From NCBI GenBank assembly GCA_013314755.1, contig JABUFA010000007.1:55554-119553 (forward strand): DNA of 64,000 bases, written 5' to 3'. Shown here one piece after another: positions 50,023 to 59,055 of the stretch. This DNA is from Chthonomonadia bacterium (GTDB lineage Bacteria; Armatimonadota; HRBIN16). The notes beneath the pieces were generated by a model that was not told the origin of the DNA, searched no databases, and worked only from the letters and a program-made list of their open reading frames with translations. Both the position numbers and the translations under genes were made by a program. Each line of letters begins with the position of its first letter. Within the stretch, counting starts at the first letter, position 1.

Positions 50023-51186
50023 ATGGCAGAGAAGGTAACGCTTGCTTTTGTGGGCTGCGGCGGCATCGCCGGGGCGCACCGCGAGGGTCTGCGCAAACTG
50101 TGGGAAGCAGGGCTTCGCGATTTTGAGGTCATCGCTACCTGTGACATCGACCGCACCCGCGCCGAACGCATGGCAGACCAGATTGCCGAGTTTCAGGGCA
50201 AACGCCCCACGCCCTACCAGCAGCTGGAGGACATGCTGAACGCGGAGAAGGAACTGCAGGCGGTGGACATCTGTTCGCTTCACCGCAACCATCATACGCT
50301 GGCAATTCCCTGTTTTGAGGCGGGCAAACACGTGACCATTGAAAAGCCTCTCGCCCTCACGCTGAAGGCAGGGCGGTTGGTGCTTGCCGCTGCCGAGAAG
50401 GCAGGTACAGTCTTTCAGGTCGCCGAGAACTATCGACGGGATCCCGCACATCGCGCCATCCACTGGGCAGTGCGTCAGGGCGACATTGGCGAGATACGCA
50501 TGATATTCTGGCTGGACGTCGGCGAGAGGCTGTGGTACTGGACGTGGCGCGAGCACCGCATGGACGCAGGCGGCGGCTGGGTGCTGGATGGCGGCGTGCA
50601 CTTCGCCGACCTGTTCCGCTACCATGTAGGCGAGGTGGATACGGTAGCCGCACGCGCACACGCCTTCCATCCCTACCGCTATGGCAAGCCGGAGACGCTG
50701 GAAGACCCCATCCCGGTAGACGTGGAAGACACGGTGATGGCAACGCTCACCTTTGAGAACGGCGCGATGGGGCAGTGGACATCGGTCTCCGCTGCGCCCG
50801 GCAAGGGCTTCAGCCAGCGCATTGTGTACGGCGAGCATGGGAGCATCGACTTCGGCAGCGGTCTGAAGACGCGCAGCGGGCGCGAAGAGAGCCTGCAGGA
50901 GATGGTGCAACGCTTCCGCAAGCATATCGGCGAGGACGGCTGGGAGCAGATGTTCCCCCGCGGCATCATCGATACCATCGCCACCGAACTGTGGGAGTTC
51001 ATTCAGGCGGTGCAGGGCAAGGCGCAGGTGGAGATTACCGGCGTGGAGGGCTATAAAGACGAAGCCATCTGCATGGCGGTGTACGAGTCCAGCTGGCTGA
51101 ACGGCAGCACGGTGGTGGTTGCCGACGTGGAGGCAGGCGCACTGGCGAACTATCAGCGCGACCTGGACGAGTCGTTAGGCTTATAG
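50023..51186 (+). CDS. Gfo/Idh/MocA-family oxidoreductase (cytoplasmic)
   Basis: 387 residues without a signal peptide; GGAGGAG precedes the ATG. Rossmann domain: LAFVGCGGIAGAHREGL. The EKP motif is present as TIEKPLAL. The C-terminal GFO_IDH_MocA_C domain has GGGWVLDGGVHFADLFRY, where the conserved Asp-x-x-His is intact. The family performs NAD(P)-dependent oxidation or reduction of sugars and cyclitols. It differs clearly from the two Tat-exported members at 57464 and 61439. It is flanked by repeat clusters on both sides and is transcribed alone. Confidence 0.88.
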   Translation: MAEKVTLAFVGCGGIAGAHREGLRKLWEAGLRDFEVIATCDIDRTRAERMADQIAEFQGKRPTPYQQLEDMLNAEKELQAVDICSLHRNHHTLAIPCFEAGKHVTIEKPLALTLKAGRLVLAAAEKAGTVFQVAENYRRDPAHRAIHWAVRQGDIGEIRMIFWLDVGERLWYWTWREHRMDAGGGWVLDGGVHFADLFRYHVGEVDTVAARAHAFHPYRYGKPETLEDPIPVDVEDTVMATLTFENGAMGQWTSVSAAPGKGFSQRIVYGEHGSIDFGSGLKTRSGREESLQEMVQRFRKHIGEDGWEQMFPRGIIDTIATELWEFIQAVQGKAQVEITGVEGYKDEAICMAVYESSWLNGSTVVVADVEAGALANYQRDLDESLGL

Positions 51187-51458
51187 CCGTCACGTCTGTC
51201 GTGCCCTTACGACTGGAAGTTGCGTGCCGCCCTGTTGACAACCTTCGAACGTATGGAGTGCTGAAGCCATGCTCCAGCTGTCCAGAAGTGCCCGCAACTT
51301 CCGGTTGCAGGGGTATTTTTAAGGCAACCTTGCGATTGGAAACCGCAGGCTACACTTGGCGAAACCTGCCCAAGCAGGTTGGTTGCTGAAGCAAGCTTCA
51401 GCACTCCAAAGACGTGCCGCGCTGAAGCAAGCTTCAGCACTCCAAAATCTATCTGTCC
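51187..51458. repeat. Intergenic palindromic repeats (GCTGAAGC and TTCC families)
   Basis: TGCTGAAGC..GCTTCAGCA at 51384-51403 and GCTGAAGC..GCTTCAGC at 51421-51438. Further, GCAACTTCCGGTTGC at 51294-51308, ACGACTGGAAGTTGC near 51210 and GCGATTGGAAACCGC near 51332. These are the same families as at 23412-24009 and 63849-64000. Confidence 0.8.
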
Positions 51459-53924
51459 CTACGCCTGCATTCGGCGGCGGATTGCCTCTATCGCCTCGTG
51501 GAATGGGCGTTCAAGGTAGGCAAGGTGGTCCTCCTCGCCGTGATGGTGTGTGACGGTATCATGTGAGTGCTGGGCTGACCTCTGCCGGATGTAGGCGATG
51601 CCGCCCTCTATCAGCGTCAGCATGTACTGCGCCGTTTCGTGGTCGAACAGGCTCCACGTTTGCCCGCAGGCGATGTAGATGGGCGAGGTATGGGCAAACA
51701 CTCCCCGTCGCCACACGTCGAAGTGGGGTATCGCCGTGTAGTTCGGTCCGGCACAGCGCGCCGCCATCCACGTGTTGCCTTTCACCTGCAGTTTCGTTTT
51801 CAGGTGCAGTCGGTTCGCCCCGTTCGGTTCCTCTGCCGAAGCAGCCACCTGCCCCTGCTGGACGATTTGCAGGGTATGGATGGGGAAGATAGACTCGGCG
51901 ATTGCTTCCACCTCGACGGTGCCTCCGCCGGGCGGCAGGTACAGGGTGTCGCCAATCTGTGCGCCTTCCACGCTGAACGAAATCAGTGCGCCGCCGCTGA
52001 TAAACGTCCTGCCCGCCCGCACCGCTTTGCACCAGTTCTCGTAGGTGAACTCCTCATCGGGCGGGAGGTAAGCGTAGGTGCGGTACTGTCCCACCGCCAC
52101 CTCACTGCTCATCTTATCCGTGCCCCCTACGAGGGGCAGGCGGTAACCGCAGTTCAGGTAGCGGTAGTACTCGTGGTGCTGGAAGTCGCCAAAAGCAATC
52201 ATCTCCACCGCATCCGCCCTGCCGGTCGCAACCAGCACCGCCGGCTCGCCGTTGGGCAGGGGGAAATGTGGAATGATAACCGTTCCGCCCTGTTCGCGAC
52301 ACCGGTCTGCCCAGTGCGCCAGCGTCTCCTCTAACGTGCCGCCCAGCTCTGCCTCATCGGGACCGCCGCTGCACCAGGGCATCACCGCCCGCTTCAGCCC
52401 CCACAGGATGAGATGCCCCAGCACATGCTGGCGGTTCTCCTGCGAGCAGTACACGATGGTGCGTCCGCGGTTGCTTACCGTCGGCTCGCCGGTGAAGTCT
52501 TCCGTGTTGGTGAACAGGTGTCCCCACTGGGATTGCAGGAGATTGACCACGTTCAGGTCTTCGCACTGCGCCTCAAGGTGTGCGCCCTGCACGCCCAGAA
52601 AGTGCACATGGGAGTCGCCGCTGAACCATCGCTGGGCGTTCATATCCTTCCAGCGTTTCAGGCGCAGGGTGAGTTCGCGCTGTCCGGGGGCGATGTGCAC
52701 GCGCGTGCGCAGGGGGCTGTACTCGTAGCCTCGCGCCACGTCCACCAGCACTTCGCCGCGGGGAAGCCAGCCCTGGCAGGTTCCGTCAATATAGGCGTAG
52801 GTAATCTGCCCCAGGCGCAGGTCACCGCCCACGTCCACGTGCCAGGTGTTGAGGTTGGAGTTGACGTGGTCGTGGTGTCCATGTGGCTGATAGGGAACAC
52901 CTTCGGGCGAACGGAAGTGTATCCGGCAGGGCACAGGCTTGCCTGTGGCGTCGTCCACCACCGTGACATGTACCCAGTTCTTGCCCCTGTCCAACACTTC
53001 CAAACGCACGCGCGGGGTGTCCACCTGTTTTTGCCGGAGCAGTTCGCCCCATTTCGCACTTCCCAGAGGCTCCTCGCCGCTTTTCACTGTGACGGTGGCG
53101 GAGGGGATGGCGGCGATTTGCACATAGGAGGGACTGCTGGTGGTGTTCTGTTCCTCGCCCCAGCCGCTGAAGGGCGCGCTCAGGAACTGCTCGGCGGATT
53201 GCTGAGGCAGGGCGTACACATAAGTTGCCACGCCTCTGTCCACGTCCACCTGCAGGGAAAACGGCTTTTGCGCGTCTTCCTCGCGCTTCAGGGTAATCCG
53301 CACGGGTACCCGTCCGGTGCGCACGAAGGGATATTCGTCTACCTGTCCCAGCGTGATGCCCGCGATGAGGAACCGGTATTCGCCCGGCTCGATGCGTATC
53401 GACTGGATGGGCTTTTCGGGATGCGGGTTCTGCCACGCCCACAGGTAATAGCTTCGTGGGTATCCTGCCAGTGCTTCCGTCTGGCGAAGCCCCATGTTAT
53501 CCCATCGCCCTTCGGTACGGGGCATCAGTCTGTCTTTCATATCGGGGTAGGCGAGGAATGGTTGTATTCCCCACATGCGCGGCAGGCTGGCGATTTCAAA
53601 ACGCTCCCGGATGGGCGCGCGCACCTCCTCGCCATCCTCGTAGCGAAATACGTAGTGCGCGATAACCTGCCCGGCTTGCGAAGGATACTCCAGAAGCACG
53701 TGCGCGAAAATCACATGGTATGCGGTATTGCCGATGGGGATGGAACATGCCCGGCGCAGGTCAGGTGTTCCGAAGCCGATGAAGCACCGGTCGGGTGCGC
53801 TGCCGATTCGGAACGGGAGACCGTGCAGTACCTGTTCGCCCAGCAGTGGGTTCTGCACCCCTTCATAGAAGGAGACCCCCACGTTGCAGTGGGCATCCAG
53901 ATTTACCGCAAGATAGTCTGCCAT
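51459..53924 (-). CDS. CehA/McbA-family PHP metallohydrolase-like protein
   Basis: 821 residues from ATG 53924 (MADYLAVNLDAHCNVG); AAGGAGGGTG lies upstream, and the in-frame ATG at 53957 has no site. There is no signal peptide. The N-terminal 400 residues are beta-rich, with EYRFLIAGITLGQVDEYPF and Ig-like pieces. The PHP-like domain starts near residue 435 with WFSGDSHVHFLGVQG, continues GGTVIIPHFPLPNGEPA and contains LPLVGGTDKMSSEV, corresponding to the second metal-ligand region. It differs from the 25096 protein in that the TDHD segment is not obvious, so catalysis is less certain. Function unknown. It precedes the purple acid phosphatase gene on the opposite side of the transcription order (that gene lies upstream). 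Confidence 0.75.
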   Translation of the reverse strand: MADYLAVNLDAHCNVGVSFYEGVQNPLLGEQVLHGLPFRIGSAPDRCFIGFGTPDLRRACSIPIGNTAYHVIFAHVLLEYPSQAGQVIAHYVFRYEDGEEVRAPIRERFEIASLPRMWGIQPFLAYPDMKDRLMPRTEGRWDNMGLRQTEALAGYPRSYYLWAWQNPHPEKPIQSIRIEPGEYRFLIAGITLGQVDEYPFVRTGRVPVRITLKREEDAQKPFSLQVDVDRGVATYVYALPQQSAEQFLSAPFSGWGEEQNTTSSPSYVQIAAIPSATVTVKSGEEPLGSAKWGELLRQKQVDTPRVRLEVLDRGKNWVHVTVVDDATGKPVPCRIHFRSPEGVPYQPHGHHDHVNSNLNTWHVDVGGDLRLGQITYAYIDGTCQGWLPRGEVLVDVARGYEYSPLRTRVHIAPGQRELTLRLKRWKDMNAQRWFSGDSHVHFLGVQGAHLEAQCEDLNVVNLLQSQWGHLFTNTEDFTGEPTVSNRGRTIVYCSQENRQHVLGHLILWGLKRAVMPWCSGGPDEAELGGTLEETLAHWADRCREQGGTVIIPHFPLPNGEPAVLVATGRADAVEMIAFGDFQHHEYYRYLNCGYRLPLVGGTDKMSSEVAVGQYRTYAYLPPDEEFTYENWCKAVRAGRTFISGGALISFSVEGAQIGDTLYLPPGGGTVEVEAIAESIFPIHTLQIVQQGQVAASAEEPNGANRLHLKTKLQVKGNTWMAARCAGPNYTAIPHFDVWRRGVFAHTSPIYIACGQTWSLFDHETAQYMLTLIEGGIAYIRQRSAQHSHDTVTHHHGEEDHLAYLERPFHEAIEAIRRRMQA

Positions 53925-53956
53925 GGAAAGCACCCTCCTTTTTCCGGTATTCTGCA

Positions 53957-55129
53957 CTACCGAACGATTTCGAAACGGTCCAGCAGGCTGTTATCTTCGG
54001 TGCGATAGCATTCCACCAGCAGTGACCTGTCGGACACCGTGACGCGCAGGTACTGGTAGCACTTCTCACGCTTCGCCGTAAAAGCCGGCTGTTCGGGTGT
54101 CTGGTCGTAGAGCGATTTACCTCCGCCGCCGCTGGTCACGTAGATAACCCCCTGTCCCTTCCGATAGCGCGAAGGATGTTTTGAGACCGGTTTCATGCCG
54201 ATGAGCGGATAGGTGCGCTCGTAGTTGTGGTGATGCCCCAGCAACACGAGGTCTGGGCGATACCGGTCAAAGATGGGCTGTAGCACTTCGATACGTGCGG
54301 TATCGTTCAGTCGCCTCACGGTGGAGCTGTACAGCGGGTGATGCATGCTCACAATTACCCAGCGCACCGTGGGGTCTCGTCGCGCCTCGCTCAGCTCCTT
54401 TTCGAACCAGCGTAATTGCTCGGCGTCGCGAAAGTCCTGCGAGTTGAACATAATGAAGCGTGCCTGACCGTAGTCAAAGCGATAATACAGCTCCTTGTGC
54501 GGCAGGGCGAAGCGTGCCAGATAGGTGGCGAAGCGGATATCGCGCTCGTCCTCGTGGTTGCCAGGCACTGCCATGAACGGTACCTGCGAGGTTAATGGTT
54601 CAATCAGTTCAAACCACTGGTCCCAGATGGGCTGGTTGCCGTTGGCGTAGGAGAGGTCGCCCATGATGATATGGAACGCGGGCTTTTCACCAGCCAGTAC
54701 CCTGCGCACGTTCTGAGCCGCCGGGTCGGTGACACCGTGGTCGGCAAAGGCAGTGAACACAAATCGGGCGGGAGGGGTGGCAGGGGCGGTACGGAGGGTG
54801 TATACTTCGCTCCAGCCTCTGTTCGGGTCGCCCACACGGTACGAGTAGGTCGTGCCCGGTTTGAGGTTGCGCAGGGTGACCTGATAGAGCGGACCTGTCT
54901 CCTGGGCGTAGCGTATTCGCCGGGCGACGGCGGTCTGGGAGAGCGTTTTGCCCTCGCCGTACTGCACCACCGGGTTGGAGAGCGGCCGTGCGCTCTGCCA
55001 GGTGATGCTCATGGTGGTCTGGGGGTCTTCGCTCCAGGACAGATGCACCTGCGAGATGGGCTTCTGCTGGGCGAAGCATCCCGCGAGTATGAGCACGATG
55101 AGAAAGAGTATGTATGAGAATCTCCGCAT
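53957..55129 (-). CDS. Purple acid phosphatase-like metallophosphoesterase lipoprotein
   Basis: 390 residues from ATG 55129, with AGGAGGTGA upstream; a longer in-frame start is in non-conserved sequence. The lipoprotein signal ends in LAGC (residue 18). Residues about 25-120 are a fibronectin-like PAP N-domain (VHLSWSEDPQTTMSITWQS). The metallophosphatase domain has FADHGVTD, IMGDLSYANG, VPGNHEDER, VSMHHPLYSS and LGHHHNYERTYP, all the metal-site blocks. These enzymes hydrolyse phosphomonoesters at the cell surface. It is followed 32 bp later by the PHP protein gene on the same strand, so the two could be one transcription unit. Divergent from the GH9 gene. Confidence 0.88.
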   Translation of the reverse strand: MRRFSYILFLIVLILAGCFAQQKPISQVHLSWSEDPQTTMSITWQSARPLSNPVVQYGEGKTLSQTAVARRIRYAQETGPLYQVTLRNLKPGTTYSYRVGDPNRGWSEVYTLRTAPATPPARFVFTAFADHGVTDPAAQNVRRVLAGEKPAFHIIMGDLSYANGNQPIWDQWFELIEPLTSQVPFMAVPGNHEDERDIRFATYLARFALPHKELYYRFDYGQARFIMFNSQDFRDAEQLRWFEKELSEARRDPTVRWVIVSMHHPLYSSTVRRLNDTARIEVLQPIFDRYRPDLVLLGHHHNYERTYPLIGMKPVSKHPSRYRKGQGVIYVTSGGGGKSLYDQTPEQPAFTAKREKCYQYLRVTVSDRSLLVECYRTEDNSLLDRFEIVR

Positions 55130-55247
55130 GTTTCGTTCACCTCCTCTTCGCTTTTCTCCAGAGAGGGCACAAACCCTGCTTGCAGACTGCTCACTCACAA
55201 AAGGAAAACAGCGATTCGAATGGGAAAAATAGAGAGGAGGCGGAGAG

Positions 55248-57446
55248 ATGAGGCTGAACGTGCTTGCAAGCATCTGTGTGCTGTTGTTAGGAGGCTGTGC
55301 GCAGGGCGAACAGGTGCAACCTCCCCAGCGGGTTACCGTTATTGTCGGCCAGCCCACGCAGTCTTTCTATCCCGATGGCTATATCGTGGCAGGTGGTGGC
55401 TGTTCGGTTGCCGGCGTCGAGGGGCGGGTACCCGTGGTGAGCGTCGATGGGCAACCTGCGCTGAAAGTCGAGATTTCAGGTTCTGGTGGGAGCTGGGGCA
55501 TCGGTCTGGCACGCCGCGGCTGGGTGCGCTGGTATCTGGATGATTACCTGCCCGATGGGGTGATGGAGTTTGAAGTGCGCGGCGAGAAAGGGGGCGAGCA
55601 GTTCCGTATCGGCTTTGCCGACTCGGACAGGGACGGTGCGGGACCCGATACCGACGCGGGTACGCTTGTGCCGGTGTCGCGCTATGCGACCGTTTCCACA
55701 CAGTGGCAAAAGGTGCGCATTCCCATCTCTGACCTCCAGCGTGCCGCGCCCGATGTGCAGCTGAACGATTGCATCAAGGTACTCATCTCTAACGACGGCG
55801 AGCCGCGCCCCATGACCTTCTACCTGCGACAGATACGCTTCGTGACCACTTCGCCAGAGCGCCAGCATCCCCCCATCAAGGTCAATCAGCTTGGTTACCT
55901 GCCGCAGATGACAAAAATCGCGAAAATCAGCGCGAGAGCGAAACAGTTTCGGGTGGTGAACGTCGCCACGGGCAGGACGGTATTCGATGGTGAGGCGCGG
56001 CCTGTTAAGGAGTACGACCCTGTTTCGGGGGATACGGTGTACGAAGCCGACTTCAGCCCACTGCGCGAACCAGGCAGGTATCGCATCGAGGTGGAAGGGC
56101 TGGAGCCTTCCCCGGAGTTCGAAATCCGCGCAGGCATTTACGACAGGCTCTTTGTAGACGCTACACGGTTCTACTACCTTCAGCGCTGTAACATCGAACT
56201 GACAAAACAACACGCGGGAGATTATGCCCGTCCAGCCTGTCACCTGGGGGATAAGCAGGCTGTAACTCGTGAGGGCACTGACCCGCGCGACGTGACGGGC
56301 GGCTGGCACGATGCCGGCGACAACAACAAGTATCCGCCATGGGTGCGTCATCCCCTGTTCTTCATGCTGGACCTGTATGACCTGAACCCGCGAGCGTTCA
56401 AAGATGGTCAGCTGAACATTCCCGAATCGGGAAACGGCGTTCCCGACATACTGGATGAAGCCGCCTGGGAGCTGGACTGGCTGTTAAAGATGCAGATTCG
56501 GGAGGGTCCGCAGGCTGGGGCGGTGTATGACCGCATTCACGAACACGCTGCGCCACGCAATCCGAATGCCGAATGGCTGCAGGAGGAGCGTCGCCTGCTG
56601 CCACCCACGGACGAAGCCACCGCTGTATGCGCTGCGGTGTGGGCGCGCGCCGCTCGCACCTTTGCTACTGCTCCTGCTCTGCGCTCGAGAGCGGAACGAT
56701 ACCTGCAGGCGGCGAAACTGGCATGGAGGCGGCTGATAGCAAATAACGCCAAACCCGAACACCTGCTGACCGCCGCTGCACCACTGTGGGATACAACAGG
56801 TGAAGAAGAGTACCGCGAGGTTGCTGAACGAACGCTGGAACAGGTTCTGCGTGAGGGACAGACCCCCGTTCCAGACAAGCTGATGTGGGCACTGTACGAC
56901 TGTTCGGTGGCAAGGCTGGCTCTTTCTCAGCGCGAGGGCAGGGGACTGCGTGAAAAGGCACGCAAATACTGGCTCGATCTGGCAGAGCGTATCGTGCAGG
57001 CATGGCGCGAAGATGCCTACTCTGTTCCCCTCTGGAGCAGTGACCACTACTGCTGGAGCTCCAACCAAATTATCGCCAAAATGGGCTACTACACGCTGGT
57101 AGCGCATCAGTTCGCGCCGAAGCGTGAGTACGTGCGCGTTGCCGAAGATGGTCTGCACTACCTGCTTGGCAGGAACGCGGTGGCTACCTGCATGGTGACC
57201 GGCTACGGTTCGCGGACCACCGTGATATATCACGGCATCTATGGTCAATCCGTGTCCGCGCGGTTGCCCACGCCTCCGGGTTTTGTGCCCGGCGGGGTTA
57301 ACCAGTGGGAGTCGCGGGGTATCTCGGCGTATCCATCCAAGAGCTTTCGTCCGGACCCGAATAACTGGACATTGACCGAACCAGCAATCTACTACAACGC
57401 ACCACTGATGTTCCTGTCAGGCTATTTCTCGGCAGTAAATCGTTGA
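55248..57446 (+). CDS. GH9 endoglucanase-type lipoprotein
   Basis: 732 residues. The lipoprotein signal is LLLGGC (residue 17). Residues about 35-200 form a CIA30/CBM-like domain (WGIGLARRGWVRWYLDDYLP). About 210-295 form a CelD_N Ig-like domain (IKVNQLGYLPQMTKIA, FEIRAGIYDRLF). The GH9 catalytic domain runs from about 300 to the end. GGWHDAGDNNKYPPW carries the catalytic Asp355 and Asp358, and the acid Glu711 lies in LTEPAIYYNAPL. It hydrolyses beta-1,4-glucans or xyloglucans. The product is anchored in a membrane and faces outward. The Tat oxidoreductase gene begins 18 bp after the stop. GAGGAGG precedes the ATG. Confidence 0.92.
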   Translation: MRLNVLASICVLLLGGCAQGEQVQPPQRVTVIVGQPTQSFYPDGYIVAGGGCSVAGVEGRVPVVSVDGQPALKVEISGSGGSWGIGLARRGWVRWYLDDYLPDGVMEFEVRGEKGGEQFRIGFADSDRDGAGPDTDAGTLVPVSRYATVSTQWQKVRIPISDLQRAAPDVQLNDCIKVLISNDGEPRPMTFYLRQIRFVTTSPERQHPPIKVNQLGYLPQMTKIAKISARAKQFRVVNVATGRTVFDGEARPVKEYDPVSGDTVYEADFSPLREPGRYRIEVEGLEPSPEFEIRAGIYDRLFVDATRFYYLQRCNIELTKQHAGDYARPACHLGDKQAVTREGTDPRDVTGGWHDAGDNNKYPPWVRHPLFFMLDLYDLNPRAFKDGQLNIPESGNGVPDILDEAAWELDWLLKMQIREGPQAGAVYDRIHEHAAPRNPNAEWLQEERRLLPPTDEATAVCAAVWARAARTFATAPALRSRAERYLQAAKLAWRRLIANNAKPEHLLTAAAPLWDTTGEEEYREVAERTLEQVLREGQTPVPDKLMWALYDCSVARLALSQREGRGLREKARKYWLDLAERIVQAWREDAYSVPLWSSDHYCWSSNQIIAKMGYYTLVAHQFAPKREYVRVAEDGLHYLLGRNAVATCMVTGYGSRTTVIYHGIYGQSVSARLPTPPGFVPGGVNQWESRGISAYPSKSFRPDPNNWTLTEPAIYYNAPLMFLSGYFSAVNR

Positions 57447-57463
57447 TCTGGAGGTGTGGCAAA

Positions 57464-58735
57464 ATGCAAGCAAGAAAGAACCTTTCGCGACGGCAGTTTT
57501 TGAAGAGCACCGGGGCGGCGGTGATTACCGCCAGCGCGCTCGGATGGAACTATGCCTGGGCGCAGGGCAGTGACCGCATCCGCGTGGGGCTTATCGGCTG
57601 TGGCGGGCGAGGCACTGGCGCCGCGCGGGACGCGGTCAGCGCTGCCGAAGGCGTGGAAATCTGGGCGCTGGGCGACCTGTTTCAGGACAGGCTGGATAAC
57701 TGTCGGAAGTCGCTGGCGAACCTCGGCAACAAGGTCAACGTCACCGATAGCCGATGCTTCGTGGGATTCGATGCCTACAAGCGGGTGATAGACAGCGGGG
57801 TGGACTATGTGCTTCTGACCACGCCGCCCGGCTTCCGTCCCATTCACTTCAGGGCAGCGGTAGAGGCGGGCAAACATGTGTTTATGGAGAAGCCCGTCGC
57901 GGTGTGCCCTGCTGGTGCGCGGATGATTATGGAGACCGCCCAGCTGGCTGAGCAGAAGAGGCTGGGTGTGCTTGCAGGCACGCAGTACCGGCATCATCCG
58001 GGCTACATCGAAGCGATAAAGCGTATTCACGGCGGCGCCATCGGCAAGGTGGTATCTGCCTACGCCTATTATCTGACCGGCGCCCTGTGGAAGTGGGACC
58101 GCCAGCCGGGCATGAGCGACATCGAGTGGCAGATTCGGAACTGGCTGTATTTCACCTGGCTGTCGGGCGACCACATCGTGGAGCAGTTCGTGCACAATAT
58201 CGACGTGATGAACTGGGTGATGGGCTCGCCACCGGAGCGGTGCATCGGCATGGGCGGGCGACAGGTTCGCACCGACCCGGCATATGGTCACATCTACGAC
58301 CACTTCGCCATTGAGTATGTGTATCCGAACGGCGCGCGCGTTACCGCCATGTGCCGGCAGATGGAGGGCTGCCTGAACCGCGTCACCAACCAGGTAATCG
58401 GCACGGAAGGTGAGGCGAAGCTGGAGGGGTTTGATACCTTCTGGGTGCGTGGTAAGGAGACGTGGCGCTGGCAGGGACGCGCGAACCCGTATGTGCAGGA
58501 GCACGCCGACCTCATCCAGAGTATTCGCGCCGGCAAGCCCATCAACGAAGGCGTGCAGGTTGCCGAAAGCAGTCTCACCGCCATCATGGGGCGCATGGCG
58601 GCGTATACCGGGCAGGAGGTCACGTGGGACTTCGTGCTCAAGGAGTCCAAACTGAATCTGGTGCGCAACGTCACCGCCTTCGGCGAGATGCCGGTGGATG
58701 AGGTTGCCATGCCGGGCAAAACGCCGCTGGTGTAG
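57464..58735 (+). CDS. Tat-exported Gfo/Idh/MocA-family oxidoreductase (copy A)
   Basis: 423 residues from ATG 57464, with GGAGGTG upstream; an in-frame ATG at 57443 overlaps the GH9 stop. The Tat signal is NLSRRQFLKSTGAAVITASA, leading to WNYAWAQGSDRIRVGLIGCG (the Rossmann start). The EKP motif is FMEKPVAVCP. The C-terminal domain has GNW-type helices and IVEQFVHNIDVMNW. Exported members of this family are typical of Planctomycetota, Armatimonadota and Verrucomicrobiota; some oxidise sugars to 3-keto forms. It lies directly behind GH9, so it may act on the released sugars. Closely related to the 61439 gene, sharing an 86-bp identical block. Confidence 0.9.
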   Translation: MQARKNLSRRQFLKSTGAAVITASALGWNYAWAQGSDRIRVGLIGCGGRGTGAARDAVSAAEGVEIWALGDLFQDRLDNCRKSLANLGNKVNVTDSRCFVGFDAYKRVIDSGVDYVLLTTPPGFRPIHFRAAVEAGKHVFMEKPVAVCPAGARMIMETAQLAEQKRLGVLAGTQYRHHPGYIEAIKRIHGGAIGKVVSAYAYYLTGALWKWDRQPGMSDIEWQIRNWLYFTWLSGDHIVEQFVHNIDVMNWVMGSPPERCIGMGGRQVRTDPAYGHIYDHFAIEYVYPNGARVTAMCRQMEGCLNRVTNQVIGTEGEAKLEGFDTFWVRGKETWRWQGRANPYVQEHADLIQSIRAGKPINEGVQVAESSLTAIMGRMAAYTGQEVTWDFVLKESKLNLVRNVTAFGEMPVDEVAMPGKTPLV

Positions 58736-58973
58736 AGGTCACCCTTGTCCCCTCTCCCATGCTGTGGGAGAGGGGTGCTTGTCGGAGGGTGAAAGTCCTG
58801 CTGAGCCGCTGGTTTGAGCACCCTTATCCCCTCACGCAGGATGACAAAAGCAGCAACAGGAACAATGGGGCGACTTGCGCGAAGGAACCGCCCTTCCGAT
58901 TCCAGGTGGAGAACTCCTCTTCAATTTCAATAAGGTGTTTTGGTAGCAGATCTTCGTCCGCCCTCTTTTCCTA

Positions 58974-59002
58974 TTGACACCACCCTGCGTGTGTGTTATA
59001 AT
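58974..59002 (+). promoter_or_regulatory. Sigma-70 promoter of the LacI-type regulator gene
   Basis: TTGACA (58974-58979), 17-bp spacer and TATAAT (58997-59002), perfect in both boxes and in spacing. Confidence 0.9.
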
Positions 59003-59015
59003 AGCCTTGTAAGTA

Positions 59016-59043
59016 TGCAATCGTTTGCAGTCAATCGTTTGCA
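59016..59043 (+). promoter_or_regulatory. Tandem operators for the LacI-type regulator
   Basis: Two adjoining 14-bp sites, TGCAATCGTTTGCA (59016-59029) and GTCAATCGTTTGCA (59030-59043). The first is palindromic around a central CG, as LacI-family operators are. Both overlap the expected transcription start and lie before the ATG, so they point to autorepression. Confidence 0.75.
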
Positions 59044-59055
59044 TGGTGTACGGTC

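Larger units (their letters stand above)
58736..59055. other. Gap with a CCCCTCTCCCA hairpin and the LacI-gene control region
   Basis: The hairpin CCCCTCTCCCA/TGGGAGAGGGG (loop TGCTG) spans 58749-58775, just after the oxidoreductase gene; it may be a terminator or repeat unit. No gene was seen in the 320 bp. The last 85 bp hold the promoter and operators listed separately. Confidence 0.65.
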
